DNA of 64,000 bases from Ilumatobacter fluminis (GCF_004364865.1 NZ_SOAU01000001.1:496001-560000); one strand, 5' to 3'. Shown: positions 17,782 through 26,705, counted from the stretch's first letter. Numbers and translations are program-made. The notes: generated from the sequence alone by a model not told the origin.

Positions 17782-18660
17782 TCATGGAACGCGTCCTGAA
17801 CTGAGCTTGTCCCACAAAGCGCCGGTGTTGTGTCGTTGGACGAACTGCATCATGTGCTCCTGGCCGATATCGACCGGGCACCGATCGGCGAAGCTGATCT
17901 GATCGACTGCCTCGTCACGCGACCATCCACGTGTGACGGCTGCCCTCACGGTCTCGACCCACTCCTCGAGTACGGAGCGCTGGTCGTCGATCGCTTGACG
18001 ATCCGCGACCTGCCCATGGCCCGGTACCAGAACGTCGAAGTCGAGCTGGCGAATGCGATCGAGCGACTCGAGCCATTGCGTGACGTTCGAGTTCATCAGC
18101 CAGGTTTGACAGCCAACGAACACCGAGTCTCCGGTGAAGACGACCCCCTCGCTCGGCACATGAACGGCAATCTGGCCGGGCGTGTGTCCAGGAGTGTGGA
18201 CGAGGTCGAATGTCGTGTCTCCCACCGAAAGCCTGAGGTCGCCGTTGAACACCACGTCGCCGTCGTTCGGATCGGCGAAGTATGCCGCCCGGTCAGGTAG
18301 GAGCGCCAGGCCTTCGGGGTCATCTTCGGCCACGGCAGAAGCGGCATAGTCGAAGGAATCGAGCGAGGGCGTCGTTTCCATGTAGTTGTCGTGGACGCCA
18401 CGATGATGAACCACGGCGCCCGAGCCACGGAAGTAGTAGTTGCCGAAGATGTGATCGACATGGTGTTCGGTATTGATGATGTACCGGAGATCGCCGAGTG
18501 ACTCGGCATGGCGCCGAAGCTGGAGTGCTTTGGTCGGCAGTTGCGGAGTGTCCACGACGACGACACCACTCGACGTCGCCACGATGGCCGGATTGCATCC
18601 TCGCATGGTGGTGATGGCCCAGGCGTGAGGCGAGACTTGCCGCAGATCGAGTTGAATCAT
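17782..18660 (-). CDS. MBL-fold metallohydrolase with variant zinc motif
   Basis: A 292-aa metallo-beta-lactamase-fold hydrolase. The usual H-x-H-x-D-H motif reads E-H-H-V-D-H (residues 65-70), so the first His ligand is replaced by Glu. HTPGHTPGQ, FTGDSVF and VPGHG provide the remaining metal ligands. The C-terminus (DIGQEHMMQFVQRHN) is helical. The fold commonly cleaves thioesters, lactones or sulfate esters. In this operon a lactonase or sulfo-ester hydrolase role is plausible but unproven. Confidence 0.8.
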   Translation of the reverse strand: MIQLDLRQVSPHAWAITTMRGCNPAIVATSSGVVVVDTPQLPTKALQLRRHAESLGDLRYIINTEHHVDHIFGNYYFRGSGAVVHHRGVHDNYMETTPSLDSFDYAASAVAEDDPEGLALLPDRAAYFADPNDGDVVFNGDLRLSVGDTTFDLVHTPGHTPGQIAVHVPSEGVVFTGDSVFVGCQTWLMNSNVTQWLESLDRIRQLDFDVLVPGHGQVADRQAIDDQRSVLEEWVETVRAAVTRGWSRDEAVDQISFADRCPVDIGQEHMMQFVQRHNTGALWDKLSSGRVP

Positions 18661-20060
18661 CAGCCCAGTGTCACATCGTCGATGACCAGCGGCCGAACGT
18701 TGGCGAACTCGTGCGCCCCGACGGTTCCGAGCTCTCGTCCGTAGCCCGACCGGCGGACACCGCCAAAAGGCAGGCGAGCATCGGACGCGACCGCTCGATT
18801 GATGAAGAGTGCGCCGCTTTGGACGCGTCGGCCGACGCTCAGCGCTCGTTCGACGTCGCTTGACCAGATGCTGGCTGCGAGCCCGTACGGTGTGTCGTTC
18901 GCGAGCTCGACGGCGCGGTCGTCATGGTCGACGACTGCGATGATCGCGGCTGGGCCGAATGTCTCCTCCGCCATCGCCGGCATCAAGCGGTCTCGTTCAC
19001 CACCGGACAAGACAATCGGTTGTTGCCACCAACCAGGTCGGTCCGAGGGGTCGGTCTGTCCGACGAGCATCTCGGCACCCAAGTCGACGGATCGAAGAAC
19101 CTGGCTGCAAAGCGCATCTCGGAGGTCGTCACGTGCCATGGGCCCGAGGTCGCTGGCTTCGTCGAAAGGATCTCCGACTCGCAACGCCGACACTGACTCG
19201 ACGAAGCGAGTTGTGAACTCGTCGGCGATCCGCTTGTGGACGATGAATCGCTTGGCGGCAAGACAGCTTTGCCCGCAGTTACCGAATCTCGACGCAACGG
19301 CAGCGCTGACGGCCTGCTCGAGGTCGCAGTCGTCGAGCACGACGAATGGATCCGACCCGCCGAGCTCGAGAACGGACTTCTTCACGGCCCTGCCGGCAAC
19401 CGCCGCTACGGCAGCTCCGGCAGGGGTGCTTCCGGTGAAGGTGACGGCACCGATCGCATCGTGATTGATCAGGCGTTCGACTGTGGTCGGAACGACTGCG
19501 GGGTCGACGACCAGCGCTCGCGCGATCCCTTCCATCTCGGCCTCGATCATGGCAGTCTCGATCGCGAGAGCGCAGCCCGTTGTGTTGGGGGCGTGTTTGA
19601 TCAGCACGCCGTTGCCGACGAGCAGGGCCGGGACCGCGAAGCGAATGACCTGCCAGAACGGGAAGTTCCAGGGCATGATCGCCAGGATCGTGCCGAGCGG
19701 TTCCAGTCGGATCTGGTTCCGGCTGCCCGGGCCCTCGGCGTCGTGCGGGGTGAATATCTCTTCGGCGTGTTCGACGTAGTAGCGGCACGTCGCCACGCAT
19801 TTGTCGATCTCAGCGAGCGACTCGACGAGTCGCTTCCCCATTTCTGTCGTGATCAGGGTGGCGAACTCGACGCGGCGTCGCTCCAGAACGTTTGCGAGTT
19901 CGGCCAGGCGATCGACGCGTGCTCGCAGCGATCGCCGGGCCCAGTCCGGTTGGGCAGCCGCGACAGTCTCGAGTGACAGCGAGATCGCTCGATCGTCCAT
20001 GCTCCCATAGCTCGCCAATGGGTCGCCGGTCGCCGGGTTGACGGTGACGATGTCGGTCAT
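18660..20060 (-). CDS. NAD(P)-dependent aldehyde dehydrogenase
   Basis: A 466-aa enzyme of the succinate-semialdehyde/lactaldehyde dehydrogenase type. Seen: IMPWNFPFWQVIRFAVPAL (cofactor entry), TFTGSTPAG (Rossmann), LELGGSDPF with the catalytic Glu, FGNCGQSCLAAKR with the nucleophilic Cys, and EETFGPAA. The start is placed at ATG 20060, where the family alignment begins (TDIVTVNPATGDP). ATG 20078 is an alternative with a GGAG about 10 nt upstream. In deoxysugar breakdown it would oxidise lactaldehyde or a semialdehyde. Confidence 0.9.
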   Translation of the reverse strand: MTDIVTVNPATGDPLASYGSMDDRAISLSLETVAAAQPDWARRSLRARVDRLAELANVLERRRVEFATLITTEMGKRLVESLAEIDKCVATCRYYVEHAEEIFTPHDAEGPGSRNQIRLEPLGTILAIMPWNFPFWQVIRFAVPALLVGNGVLIKHAPNTTGCALAIETAMIEAEMEGIARALVVDPAVVPTTVERLINHDAIGAVTFTGSTPAGAAVAAVAGRAVKKSVLELGGSDPFVVLDDCDLEQAVSAAVASRFGNCGQSCLAAKRFIVHKRIADEFTTRFVESVSALRVGDPFDEASDLGPMARDDLRDALCSQVLRSVDLGAEMLVGQTDPSDRPGWWQQPIVLSGGERDRLMPAMAEETFGPAAIIAVVDHDDRAVELANDTPYGLAASIWSSDVERALSVGRRVQSGALFINRAVASDARLPFGGVRRSGYGRELGTVGAHEFANVRPLVIDDVTLG

Positions 20061-20121
20061 GGCGCTTTCAGCGTGCATCTGCCAGCCGCTCCTGCCGCTC
20101 GTGCGCGGACATGAGGCTGCG

Positions 20122-21012
20122 TCACGCCGGGGCCGAGCGATCTCGAACGACCTCGATCGGGACCGGCGTCCCGGAAGGCTTGGCGCCAACGGTGTTGGTC
20201 AGTACTCCGAGTTGCGGTGACCGCAACTCGATGAGGTCTCCGGGTTGTAGCCAGCGATCGAGTTCGATGCCCGATCCACCTGCCATGGTGCCTGAGCCCA
20301 GAATCTCGCCGGGATGCAGTGTTTGATCACGAGAGGCGTATGCAATGAGTTCTCCGAACGAGAAGCGCATGTTGGCGGTCGAGTCCGCGCCCCAACGTTG
20401 GCCGTTCACAACGACTTCGGCCTCGATCTGGCCGGCGTCGACTTCGTCGACTGTGACGATGTAGGGCCCAAGGATGTTGGAGCCGTCCCAGTCCTTTGCC
20501 TTTGCGGGACCCATTCCGACTGGGAGCTCCCGAGTCTGCACGTCGCGCGCCGAGAAGTCGTTCCACAGGGTGAAGCCGAAGACGTGGTCGAGCCCCTCCG
20601 CTGCCGAGATGTTGCGGCCTGGCCGGCCGATGATCGCTGCGATCTCGAGTTCGTGATCGAGTCGGTCGGAGTAGGACGGCCACGGGATGACGGTGTCCGG
20701 GCCGATGACCGTCGACGGGATGCCCTTGTAATAGGCCGGTACGGTGAACCATTCGTCGGGGATGTCCTTCCCGAGGCCGGCGAACGCGTTGCGAAGGTGT
20801 CCTTCGAAGGTCAGGAAGTCTCGAAGAACGGGTGGGCGGAGCGGGGCGACCAGCTGCGCATTCGGTACGAGGCGTTCGTGGCCCTGCGGCGCACCGCTCG
20901 CGATGAACGACACCATGTCGCCATCGAAACCGAGGTCGATCACGTCGGTGCCGTCGAGGCGGCCAACAAGCACGTCGGTGGTTTCGGAGGTTACATAAGA
21001 GACGTACTTCAT
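20122..21012 (-). CDS. Fumarylacetoacetate hydrolase family enzyme
   Basis: A 296-aa FAH-fold enzyme. DHELEIAAIIGRPGRNI carries metal-binding acids (E-x-E), and GFTLWNDFSARD is another family motif, with GSGTMAGGSGIELDRW near the C-terminus. The start is ATG 21012 with AGGA upstream. The family includes 2-keto-3-deoxy-acid dehydratases and 2,4-diketo-3-deoxy-acid hydrolases. Beside a mutarotase, lactonase, dehydratase and aldehyde dehydrogenase, it fits the last carbon-carbon cleavage or dehydration of a deoxy acid sugar. It probably heads the minus-strand operon reaching 15887. Confidence 0.87.
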   Translation of the reverse strand: MKYVSYVTSETTDVLVGRLDGTDVIDLGFDGDMVSFIASGAPQGHERLVPNAQLVAPLRPPVLRDFLTFEGHLRNAFAGLGKDIPDEWFTVPAYYKGIPSTVIGPDTVIPWPSYSDRLDHELEIAAIIGRPGRNISAAEGLDHVFGFTLWNDFSARDVQTRELPVGMGPAKAKDWDGSNILGPYIVTVDEVDAGQIEAEVVVNGQRWGADSTANMRFSFGELIAYASRDQTLHPGEILGSGTMAGGSGIELDRWLQPGDLIELRSPQLGVLTNTVGAKPSGTPVPIEVVRDRSAPA

Positions 21013-21049
21013 CTGCTTCCTGCAGGTCGAGGCGCTCGCGCCGTCGTCG

Positions 21050-21083
21050 ATCATCGACGATGATTGAATAGATCATCTATGAT
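21050..21083. promoter_or_regulatory. Two adjacent ATCAT-ATGAT palindromes
   Basis: ATCATCG-A-CGATGAT (21050-21064) is a perfect 7+1+7 inverted repeat, and ATCAT-CT-ATGAT (21072-21083) is a 5+2+5 repeat. Both sit 38-71 bp upstream of the FAH-family start on the minus strand. They match the element at 37905-37916 and are candidate FCD-GntR operators. Confidence 0.55.
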
Positions 21084-21137
21084 GTCAGCCAGCTCGGTAG
21101 TCGTCAAGTCTCGCCGCGATGCGATGAGTTCTCGTCG

Positions 21138-21149
21138 ATCATCGATCAT
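21138..21149. promoter_or_regulatory. Candidate GntR operator, one mismatch from ATCATCGATGAT
   Basis: ATCATCGATCAT lies 40 bp before the monooxygenase-like gene on the plus strand. It differs in one base from the perfect site at 37905. With the pair at 21050-21083 it fills the divergent gap. Confidence 0.45.
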
Positions 21150-21188
21150 CTTGTATTGTGTGTGAACGCACCGAACGAAGGAGTCATC

Positions 21189-21497
21189 ATGAGCAGCAAC
21201 CAGATCGTCGTGCTCGCAACGTTCACCCCGAAATCGGGGGCTGAACAAGAGGTCGAGGACGTCTTGAGAGGGATGATCCAGCCCACGCGGTCCGAGGGCG
21301 GCAACGAGATGTATGACCTGTGCCGGTCATCGTCCAACGGTCGCCAGCAGTTCCACCTCGTGGAGCGGTACCGGGATCAGAGCGCACTCGAGGATCATCG
21401 ACAGACCGACCACTACCGCAGCTACCGCGCTGCGATCCCCGAGCTACTCGACGAGGACATCTCGGTCGTCGTCATGGATGCATTGGACGTGGTATGA
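21189..21497 (+). CDS. ABM-domain protein, putative quinol monooxygenase (YgiN-like)
   Basis: A 102-aa dimeric ferredoxin-like fold protein (antibiotic biosynthesis monooxygenase domain). VVLATFTPKSGAEQEVEDVL is the typical N-terminus, and NGRQQFHLVERYRDQSALEDH the conserved His/Tyr region. ATG 21189 has GAAGGAG 5 nt upstream. It opens a plus-strand set with a regulator, lactonase and dehydrogenase. The role may be detoxification or isomerisation of a reactive intermediate. Confidence 0.8.
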   Translation: MSSNQIVVLATFTPKSGAEQEVEDVLRGMIQPTRSEGGNEMYDLCRSSSNGRQQFHLVERYRDQSALEDHRQTDHYRSYRAAIPELLDEDISVVVMDALDVV

Positions 21498-21592
21498 CGT
21501 TGACGACGACCTCTGGGTCCTGGCCTCGCCGACGAGGTGCGCGTACCGCTTCGACGGCGCAACGGGTCCCACTTCTTCGAAGGGTGTAGCTG

Positions 21593-22264
21593 ATGGCCGA
21601 ACTCGCACGAACCGTCTTTCGGGACCAGATCAAGAATGTCTTGCTCGAGCGTATTCTCGACGGCACCTACCAGCCCGGCGACCGTCTCGTCGAAAGTCGG
21701 TTGGCGAAGGAGTTCGGTGTCAGTCCGGCCCCGATTCGCGAAGCGCTCCGCGATCTCGAAGGCATTCGCATGGTCGAATCCGAGCCGTACCGCGGGGTGC
21801 GGGTGCGGGAGGTCACGGTCGACGAACTCATCGAGATCTATCCCGTCCGCGCCGCGCTTGAGGAGGTTGCTGGACGCGAGGCCACCCGGCGAAGCAGTCC
21901 CGAGTTCATCGAGGCGTTGCGGGGTGAACTCGATGCCATGCGAAGAGCCGCGGCGGCCGGTGACGCACAGGCCCACATGACCCACGATGTCGCGTTTCAC
22001 GAGCACATCATCCGGCAGGCCGGCAACTCGATTCTGTACGAGGTGTGGGCGAGCCTTCGACCGGAAGCGCGCACCCTGGTGAGCCAGGTCCGAACCTCGA
22101 GCGACCTTGACGCAATCGCCGAAACCCATGTCGATGTTCTCAAAGCCATCGAGTCGGGCGACGCCGATGAGGCATCGCAGGTTCTGCGGCGGCACATCGA
22201 GCACTTTGGCACGGTGATCGCCGCCGCCGTGAGCGGAACAGCCCCCCACGTTCCACCGTCGTGA
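21593..22264 (+). CDS. GntR-family transcriptional regulator, FCD type
   Basis: A 223-aa regulator with an N-terminal winged helix (LAKEFGVSPAPIREALRDLE) and an FCD domain (HDVAFHEHIIRQAGN provides the metal-binding Asp and His). The ATG follows GAAGGGTG. The gene overlaps the amidohydrolase start by 4 nt. It sits within 0.5 kb of three ATCATCGATGAT-like sites and so is a leading candidate to bind them; the regulator at 37155 is the other. Confidence 0.88.
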   Translation: MAELARTVFRDQIKNVLLERILDGTYQPGDRLVESRLAKEFGVSPAPIREALRDLEGIRMVESEPYRGVRVREVTVDELIEIYPVRAALEEVAGREATRRSSPEFIEALRGELDAMRRAAAAGDAQAHMTHDVAFHEHIIRQAGNSILYEVWASLRPEARTLVSQVRTSSDLDAIAETHVDVLKAIESGDADEASQVLRRHIEHFGTVIAAAVSGTAPHVPPS

Positions 22265-23127
22265 CCGATCTCGAACCGACCGTGGTCGACTCCCACTGCC
22301 ATGTTTGGCAACGCTGGCCGTACGAGCCCCCGGTGCCGGATCCGCTCGATCGCGCCGTCGCCGCGCAACTCATCTACGAGATGGACGCTCACGGCGTCTC
22401 AGCAGCAACGATCGTCTCTGCAAACATCGGCGGAAACGACGACAACAACGCCTACGTCGCCGAGGCCGTCGCCGACCACCCCGGCAGGCTGTTCCAGCTT
22501 GCAGATTTCGATAGCCACTGGTCCTCGACCTACCACGTCGCCGGCGCAGCTCGACGCCTCTCGGACTTGTGTGATCAGCTCGAGCCGGTCGGTATCACTC
22601 ACTACCTGCAGCGCGAGGACGACGGTTGGTTCACCTCCGACGAGGGGGCATCCGTTTTCGAGGTCGCAACCGAACGAGGTCTGCTCGTGAGTCTGGCAGC
22701 GTCGTGGCGGTGGTATCGCTCCTTGCTGTCCGTTTCTGATCGCTTCCCGGCCGTGCCGATTGTGCTGCATCACCTCGGGGGGCTCCGCCCCCATGAACTG
22801 GACTATCCAGAACAGCTCGAGGCGTTGCGCCAGCTGGCCGCTCGACCGAACCTCTTCGTCAAGGTATCCGGTTGGCGGTACGCGTCGAGTTCACCGCATG
22901 AGTATCCGTATCCGGACGTCATCGACACGCTTCGTTTCCTGTATGAGAGCTTCGGAACGCGGCTGTGCTGGGGCTCGAACTACCCCGTCGAGCGGCCATT
23001 CACCACCTACCAGCAGACGATGAATCTTCTCCGGCGGCACGCCGATTTCATCACCGACGCCGATCGTTCGCTGATCCTGGGTGGGACGATGGCGCAGCTC
23101 CTCGCTCGCTACGGAACGAACGAGTGA
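22261..23127 (+). CDS. Amidohydrolase-2 family sugar lactonase (fuconolactonase-like)
   Basis: A 288-aa metal-dependent TIM-barrel hydrolase. VVDSHCHVWQRW is the N-terminal H-x-H site. VLHHLGG gives the middle His, and WGSNYPVE supplies an acidic-site motif in which Asn stands where the family usually has Asp (W-G-S-D-W/Y-P). The family (COG3618-type) hydrolyses L-fucono- and L-rhamnono-lactones. The GTG start overlaps the regulator stop. It fits between a sugar dehydrogenase and an acid-sugar dehydratase. Confidence 0.8.
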   Translation: MTDLEPTVVDSHCHVWQRWPYEPPVPDPLDRAVAAQLIYEMDAHGVSAATIVSANIGGNDDNNAYVAEAVADHPGRLFQLADFDSHWSSTYHVAGAARRLSDLCDQLEPVGITHYLQREDDGWFTSDEGASVFEVATERGLLVSLAASWRWYRSLLSVSDRFPAVPIVLHHLGGLRPHELDYPEQLEALRQLAARPNLFVKVSGWRYASSSPHEYPYPDVIDTLRFLYESFGTRLCWGSNYPVERPFTTYQQTMNLLRRHADFITDADRSLILGGTMAQLLARYGTNE

Positions 23128-24176
23128 CGCCGGCTACGACGACGCCCGAACGAGAGGCCGCCCCGAAGAGATGGGCGATACTCGGCGCCGGCGGCATCTC
23201 CGAGCGATTCGCTGGTTGCCTTGCCAGAGTTGACGACGCCCAGCTTCTCGCAGTCGGGTCTCGGCGCCCCGAATCGGTCGCGCAGTTCGCTACAAGGGTC
23301 GGAGCGATCAAGGCATACGGTTCCTACGACGAACTCGTCGACGACGACGACATCGACATCGTGTACGTCGGCAACGACCACGTCGACCACGTGCCGACAG
23401 CGCTGCTGTGCGTCGAACGGGGCCGGCACCTCCTCGTCGAGAAGCCGCTCGGCGTCCGCCGCGATGACGCCGAACGGTTGTTCACCGCTGCGCGGGACGC
23501 TGGCACGTTTGTGATGGAAGCGATGTGGACAAGGTTCCTGCCAGCTCTGCAGGCAGCGCGTCGAGTGGCTCGCAGCGGCCAACTCGGCCGCCTGGTCTCG
23601 GCCGAGTTTTCCTTCGGCGCCGTCGTCGATCCGCACAAGAGCCCGCGAATCTTCGATCCCTGGCGTGCCGGTGGTGCGCTGCTCGACCGGGGGATCTACC
23701 CAATCTCGATGGCGCACATGCTTCTGGGGCCGGCAACGCAGGTGGTTCACGCGTCATCGCGCATTCGCGATGGCATCGACCTGGAGACGACGGCAACCGT
23801 TCGTCACGGTGAGGTACTCGTGCACTACAGGGCTGCGTGCGACACGTCGGTGCCCAACACTGCCACATTGATCGGGGAACGGGCCCGGCTGACCATCCCG
23901 GCCGTGCTCATCCGACCGGAGAGGTTCATGATTCGGACCAGCGACGGCACCGAGCAAACGCACGAACACCCGCTCGATGGGCACGGCTTCGAGCACGAAA
24001 TCCGTGCGGTGCACGAGGCGTTGGACAACGGTTGGCTCGAACATCCCGACTGGAAACATGCTGACACGCTCGACACACACGCTGTCATGGACGAGATCCG
24101 TCGCAGAACCGGTCTGAGATTTCCGTTCGAGCCCAATGAGCCGAGAGGCACCGAGCAGCTCCGCGCCCCCGAGTGA
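23124..24176 (+). CDS. Gfo/Idh/MocA family oxidoreductase
   Basis: A 350-aa dehydrogenase of the D-xylose/dihydrodiol-dehydrogenase branch. AILGAGGISERFAGCL is the Rossmann motif, HLLVEKPLGV the catalytic-Lys motif, and MEAMWTRFLPA a branch hallmark. The start is GTG 23124, overlapping the amidohydrolase stop by 4 nt. The pair dehydrogenase plus lactonase would turn a sugar into an aldonic acid. Its end is 8 nt from the convergent GarR-like gene. Confidence 0.87.
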   Translation: MTPATTTPEREAAPKRWAILGAGGISERFAGCLARVDDAQLLAVGSRRPESVAQFATRVGAIKAYGSYDELVDDDDIDIVYVGNDHVDHVPTALLCVERGRHLLVEKPLGVRRDDAERLFTAARDAGTFVMEAMWTRFLPALQAARRVARSGQLGRLVSAEFSFGAVVDPHKSPRIFDPWRAGGALLDRGIYPISMAHMLLGPATQVVHASSRIRDGIDLETTATVRHGEVLVHYRAACDTSVPNTATLIGERARLTIPAVLIRPERFMIRTSDGTEQTHEHPLDGHGFEHEIRAVHEALDNGWLEHPDWKHADTLDTHAVMDEIRRRTGLRFPFEPNEPRGTEQLRAPE

Positions 24177-24184
24177 CTAGGCGA

Positions 24185-25057
24185 CTATCGATCATCCAGT
24201 CGCGTGATGAGGGAACTCGTGTCCCACCGCTTGCCGCCAGCTCCAAGAACGTCTTGATAGAACTGGTTCACGAGCGCCGTGACCGGGAGTCTCGCACCGA
24301 GCCGGTCGGCCTCGGTGAGGCAGATCGCGAGATCCTTGCGCATCCACTCGACCGCGAATCCGAAGTCGAACTCACGTGCCGCCATTGTGGCCGCGCGATT
24401 CTCCATCTGCCAGCTTGCGGCTGCACCCTTACCGATGACGGCGACGACCTCGTCGACGTCGAGACCCGCTCGCTGTGCGAACGCGATGCCCTCACTGAGC
24501 CCCTGCAGCAGACCGGCGATGCAGATCTGATTGACCATCTTCGTCGTCTGGCCAGCCCCCGACGGACCAAGGAGGCGACACTCGCGTGCATAGGACGCAA
24601 TTATCGGCCGAGCTGCCTCGAAAGAGCTGCGATCGTCTGCACCGCACATGACGGTCAGAATTCCCGCCTCAGCGCCGGCTTGCCCGCCCGACACCGGTGC
24701 GTCGACGAAACCGATCGAAGCTGCCGTGGCCGCATCGGACAGTTCGCGAGCGACGGAGGCCGACGCTGTCGTGTGATCGACGAGCACGGCGCCATCTTTC
24801 ATCGTCGACAGCACTCCTTCAGGTCCGAGGGCCACCTCTCGCACGTCGTTGTCGTTGCCGACACACATCATCACCAAGTCGGCAGACTCCGATGCCGCCG
24901 CCGGAGTGAGCTCTCGTCGGTGCCCGAACTCCGCCACCCAGGCGTCGGCCTTTTCGGTGGTGCGATTGAAAACGGTGACTTCGTGTCCGGCTCGGACGAG
25001 ATGGCCGGCCATCGGGCCGCCCATCACTCCGAGTCCGATGAACGCAACGTGTGCCAT
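24185..25057 (-). CDS. 2-hydroxy-3-oxopropionate reductase / 3-hydroxyisobutyrate dehydrogenase family
   Basis: A 290-aa beta-hydroxyacid dehydrogenase. AFIGLGVMGGPMAGHL is the N-terminal NAD(P) motif, DAPVSGGQAGAEAG the substrate motif, and GAGQTTKMVNQI carries the catalytic Lys. It follows GGAG before the ATG. In glyoxylate metabolism this class reduces tartronate semialdehyde to glycerate, and other members oxidise branched sugar acids. Its promoter shares a gap with the ABC sugar importer and an operator-like site. Confidence 0.88.
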   Translation of the reverse strand: MAHVAFIGLGVMGGPMAGHLVRAGHEVTVFNRTTEKADAWVAEFGHRRELTPAAASESADLVMMCVGNDNDVREVALGPEGVLSTMKDGAVLVDHTTASASVARELSDAATAASIGFVDAPVSGGQAGAEAGILTVMCGADDRSSFEAARPIIASYARECRLLGPSGAGQTTKMVNQICIAGLLQGLSEGIAFAQRAGLDVDEVVAVIGKGAAASWQMENRAATMAAREFDFGFAVEWMRKDLAICLTEADRLGARLPVTALVNQFYQDVLGAGGKRWDTSSLITRLDDR

Positions 25058-25130
25058 AGCTCTCCTTGGTTTGTCGTGCCGCGACCGGCGTGGGTTACAG
25101 GAACGGGCTTGCGGTCGCCCGGCGCCGATG

Positions 25131-25168
25131 TTAACTTAATCGGTGACCGATCATCGATGAAAGATTAA
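25131..25168. promoter_or_regulatory. Divergent control region with overlapping inverted repeats
   Basis: Three elements overlap. They are ATCGGT-G-ACCGAT (25139-25151, perfect), ATCATCGATGAA (25150-25161, one mismatch from the 12-bp consensus) and flanking TTAATC/GATTAA arms (25136-25141 and 25163-25168). They lie between the GarR-like gene and the sugar-importer operon and probably control both. Confidence 0.5.
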
Positions 25169-25228
25169 AGACGGGTACAGATGCCTGTCGCGATGAACGG
25201 CTCTCGAGGGGAGAGGGGAAGCCCGATC

Positions 25229-26659
25229 ATGATTGCGACTACACGTCGACGGTCTCGCTTGGCAGCTATCGCTGTGGTTGCGGGGTTGGCGCTCAGCGCC
25301 TGTGGCGGCGACGACGCCGACGAGGCGGATTCCGACAACGCAGACAGCGCACCGGCCGAGCCCGCTGACGCGCCGGCAGACACCGAGGCACCGTCGGGCA
25401 CCGAACCGGATACGGATCAGCCTGCCGAGGAGCCCGCAGGTTCCGAAGCGTTGAGCGGGGAGCTGCGGTGGGCGGTCCGCGAGAATCTTGCGGGGCCGGC
25501 GCAGACGATGGTCGATGCGTTCGAGGCGGCCCACCCGGACGTGAACATCGAACTCGAGCAGCTCCCGGCGCCGCCGCCTGAGTACATTCAGCGCTTGGTG
25601 ACGGCTCGGTTGGGCGAGGATCTTCCCGACCTCATCATGACCGGTGATCAGTACGTGTCGGTGCTTGCCGAGGCAGAAATCACTGCCGACCTTCGGCCGT
25701 ACCTGGAGAGCAGCGAAGTCCTCGATGTCGACTACTTCGCCCCGAACTTCCTGGACGCCTTCATTCCGAAGACGGGGGCGCACGAAGGCGAGATCATTTC
25801 CCTGCCGCAAAGCGCAGACGCAGTCGTCGTCTTCTACAACAAGGACCACTTCGACGAGGTCGGACTCGACTATCCAGCAGATGACTGGACGTACGAGGAC
25901 TTCGTGGCGGCAGCGGAGGCGCTCTCTACTGACGAACGGTGGGGCGCCTACGAGCGAGCGGACTTCTCGCCACGCTACAACGCGATGACGGTCGCTCTCG
26001 GTGGCAGCATTGCAAGCGACGACTATACGGAGGCGCGCCTCGATTCGCCTGAGGCGATCGAGGCCTTCCGAATGATGCTCGAGCCGATGAAGGACGGGCC
26101 GTTCGTTCCGCGGGAAGAGATGGCCACGATTCGGTACGACGATGCCTTTATCCAGCAACGGGCGTCCATGTTTACTGGCGTCCGCGCAAACGTTCCGGCC
26201 GTGCGAGCAGGCGCGTCCTTCAACTGGGATGTTGCGCCGGCACCAACGGTCGACGGAGTGCGCAAGAGCGGATCAGGCAGCATTGGAATCGGCATGACGC
26301 AGGCCGCGAGCAATCCCGACCTCGCCTGGGCGTTCCTCGAATGGTTCTTCTCCGAGGATGGCGGCGTCCCGGTCCTCACCGAGACCTACGCGGTGGTGCC
26401 TGCGGTTCCGTCGCTGTTCGACAGCCCCACCTGGCGAGACCTGCCGGCGCCGCCTGGGAACGTCGACGTATTCGTCGAGGCCATCGAGACCGGTCAGCCC
26501 AATCCCCGTTTGCCGTACACGGCATGGTCGTCGTACAACGACGCGGTGAACACCGCAATCGACTCGATCCTGCTGGCTGGTGCAAGCTACGAAGATGCGT
26601 TTGCAGAAGCCAACCAAACCGCCCAGCAGGCGCTCGACGAAGCGAACGCCGAAGGCTGA
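25229..26659 (+). CDS. Sugar ABC transporter substrate-binding lipoprotein (family 1)
   Basis: A 476-aa extracellular binding lipoprotein. ATG 25229 gives a signal peptide (TTRRRSRLAAIAVVAGLAL) with lipobox LSAC, followed by a roughly 45-residue acidic linker rich in Asp, Ala, Glu and Pro. The mature part has the family features LRWAVRENLAGPAQTMVDAFEA at the start and GSGSIGIGMTQAASNP. An upstream ATG at 25193 or 25181 is possible but would hide the signal. First gene of the long operon. The substrate is probably a sugar or sugar acid. Confidence 0.88.
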   Translation: MIATTRRRSRLAAIAVVAGLALSACGGDDADEADSDNADSAPAEPADAPADTEAPSGTEPDTDQPAEEPAGSEALSGELRWAVRENLAGPAQTMVDAFEAAHPDVNIELEQLPAPPPEYIQRLVTARLGEDLPDLIMTGDQYVSVLAEAEITADLRPYLESSEVLDVDYFAPNFLDAFIPKTGAHEGEIISLPQSADAVVVFYNKDHFDEVGLDYPADDWTYEDFVAAAEALSTDERWGAYERADFSPRYNAMTVALGGSIASDDYTEARLDSPEAIEAFRMMLEPMKDGPFVPREEMATIRYDDAFIQQRASMFTGVRANVPAVRAGASFNWDVAPAPTVDGVRKSGSGSIGIGMTQAASNPDLAWAFLEWFFSEDGGVPVLTETYAVVPAVPSLFDSPTWRDLPAPPGNVDVFVEAIETGQPNPRLPYTAWSSYNDAVNTAIDSILLAGASYEDAFAEANQTAQQALDEANAEG

Positions 26660-26705
26660 CGAGAGCTTCGGAGGACGCGTCATCGCTCACTCACCCGCCC
26701 CCACG

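Noticed and set aside
24180-24200. Further ATCGATCATC operator-like match
   Set aside because: It lies at the 3' end of the GarR-like coding region and lacks the second half-site.
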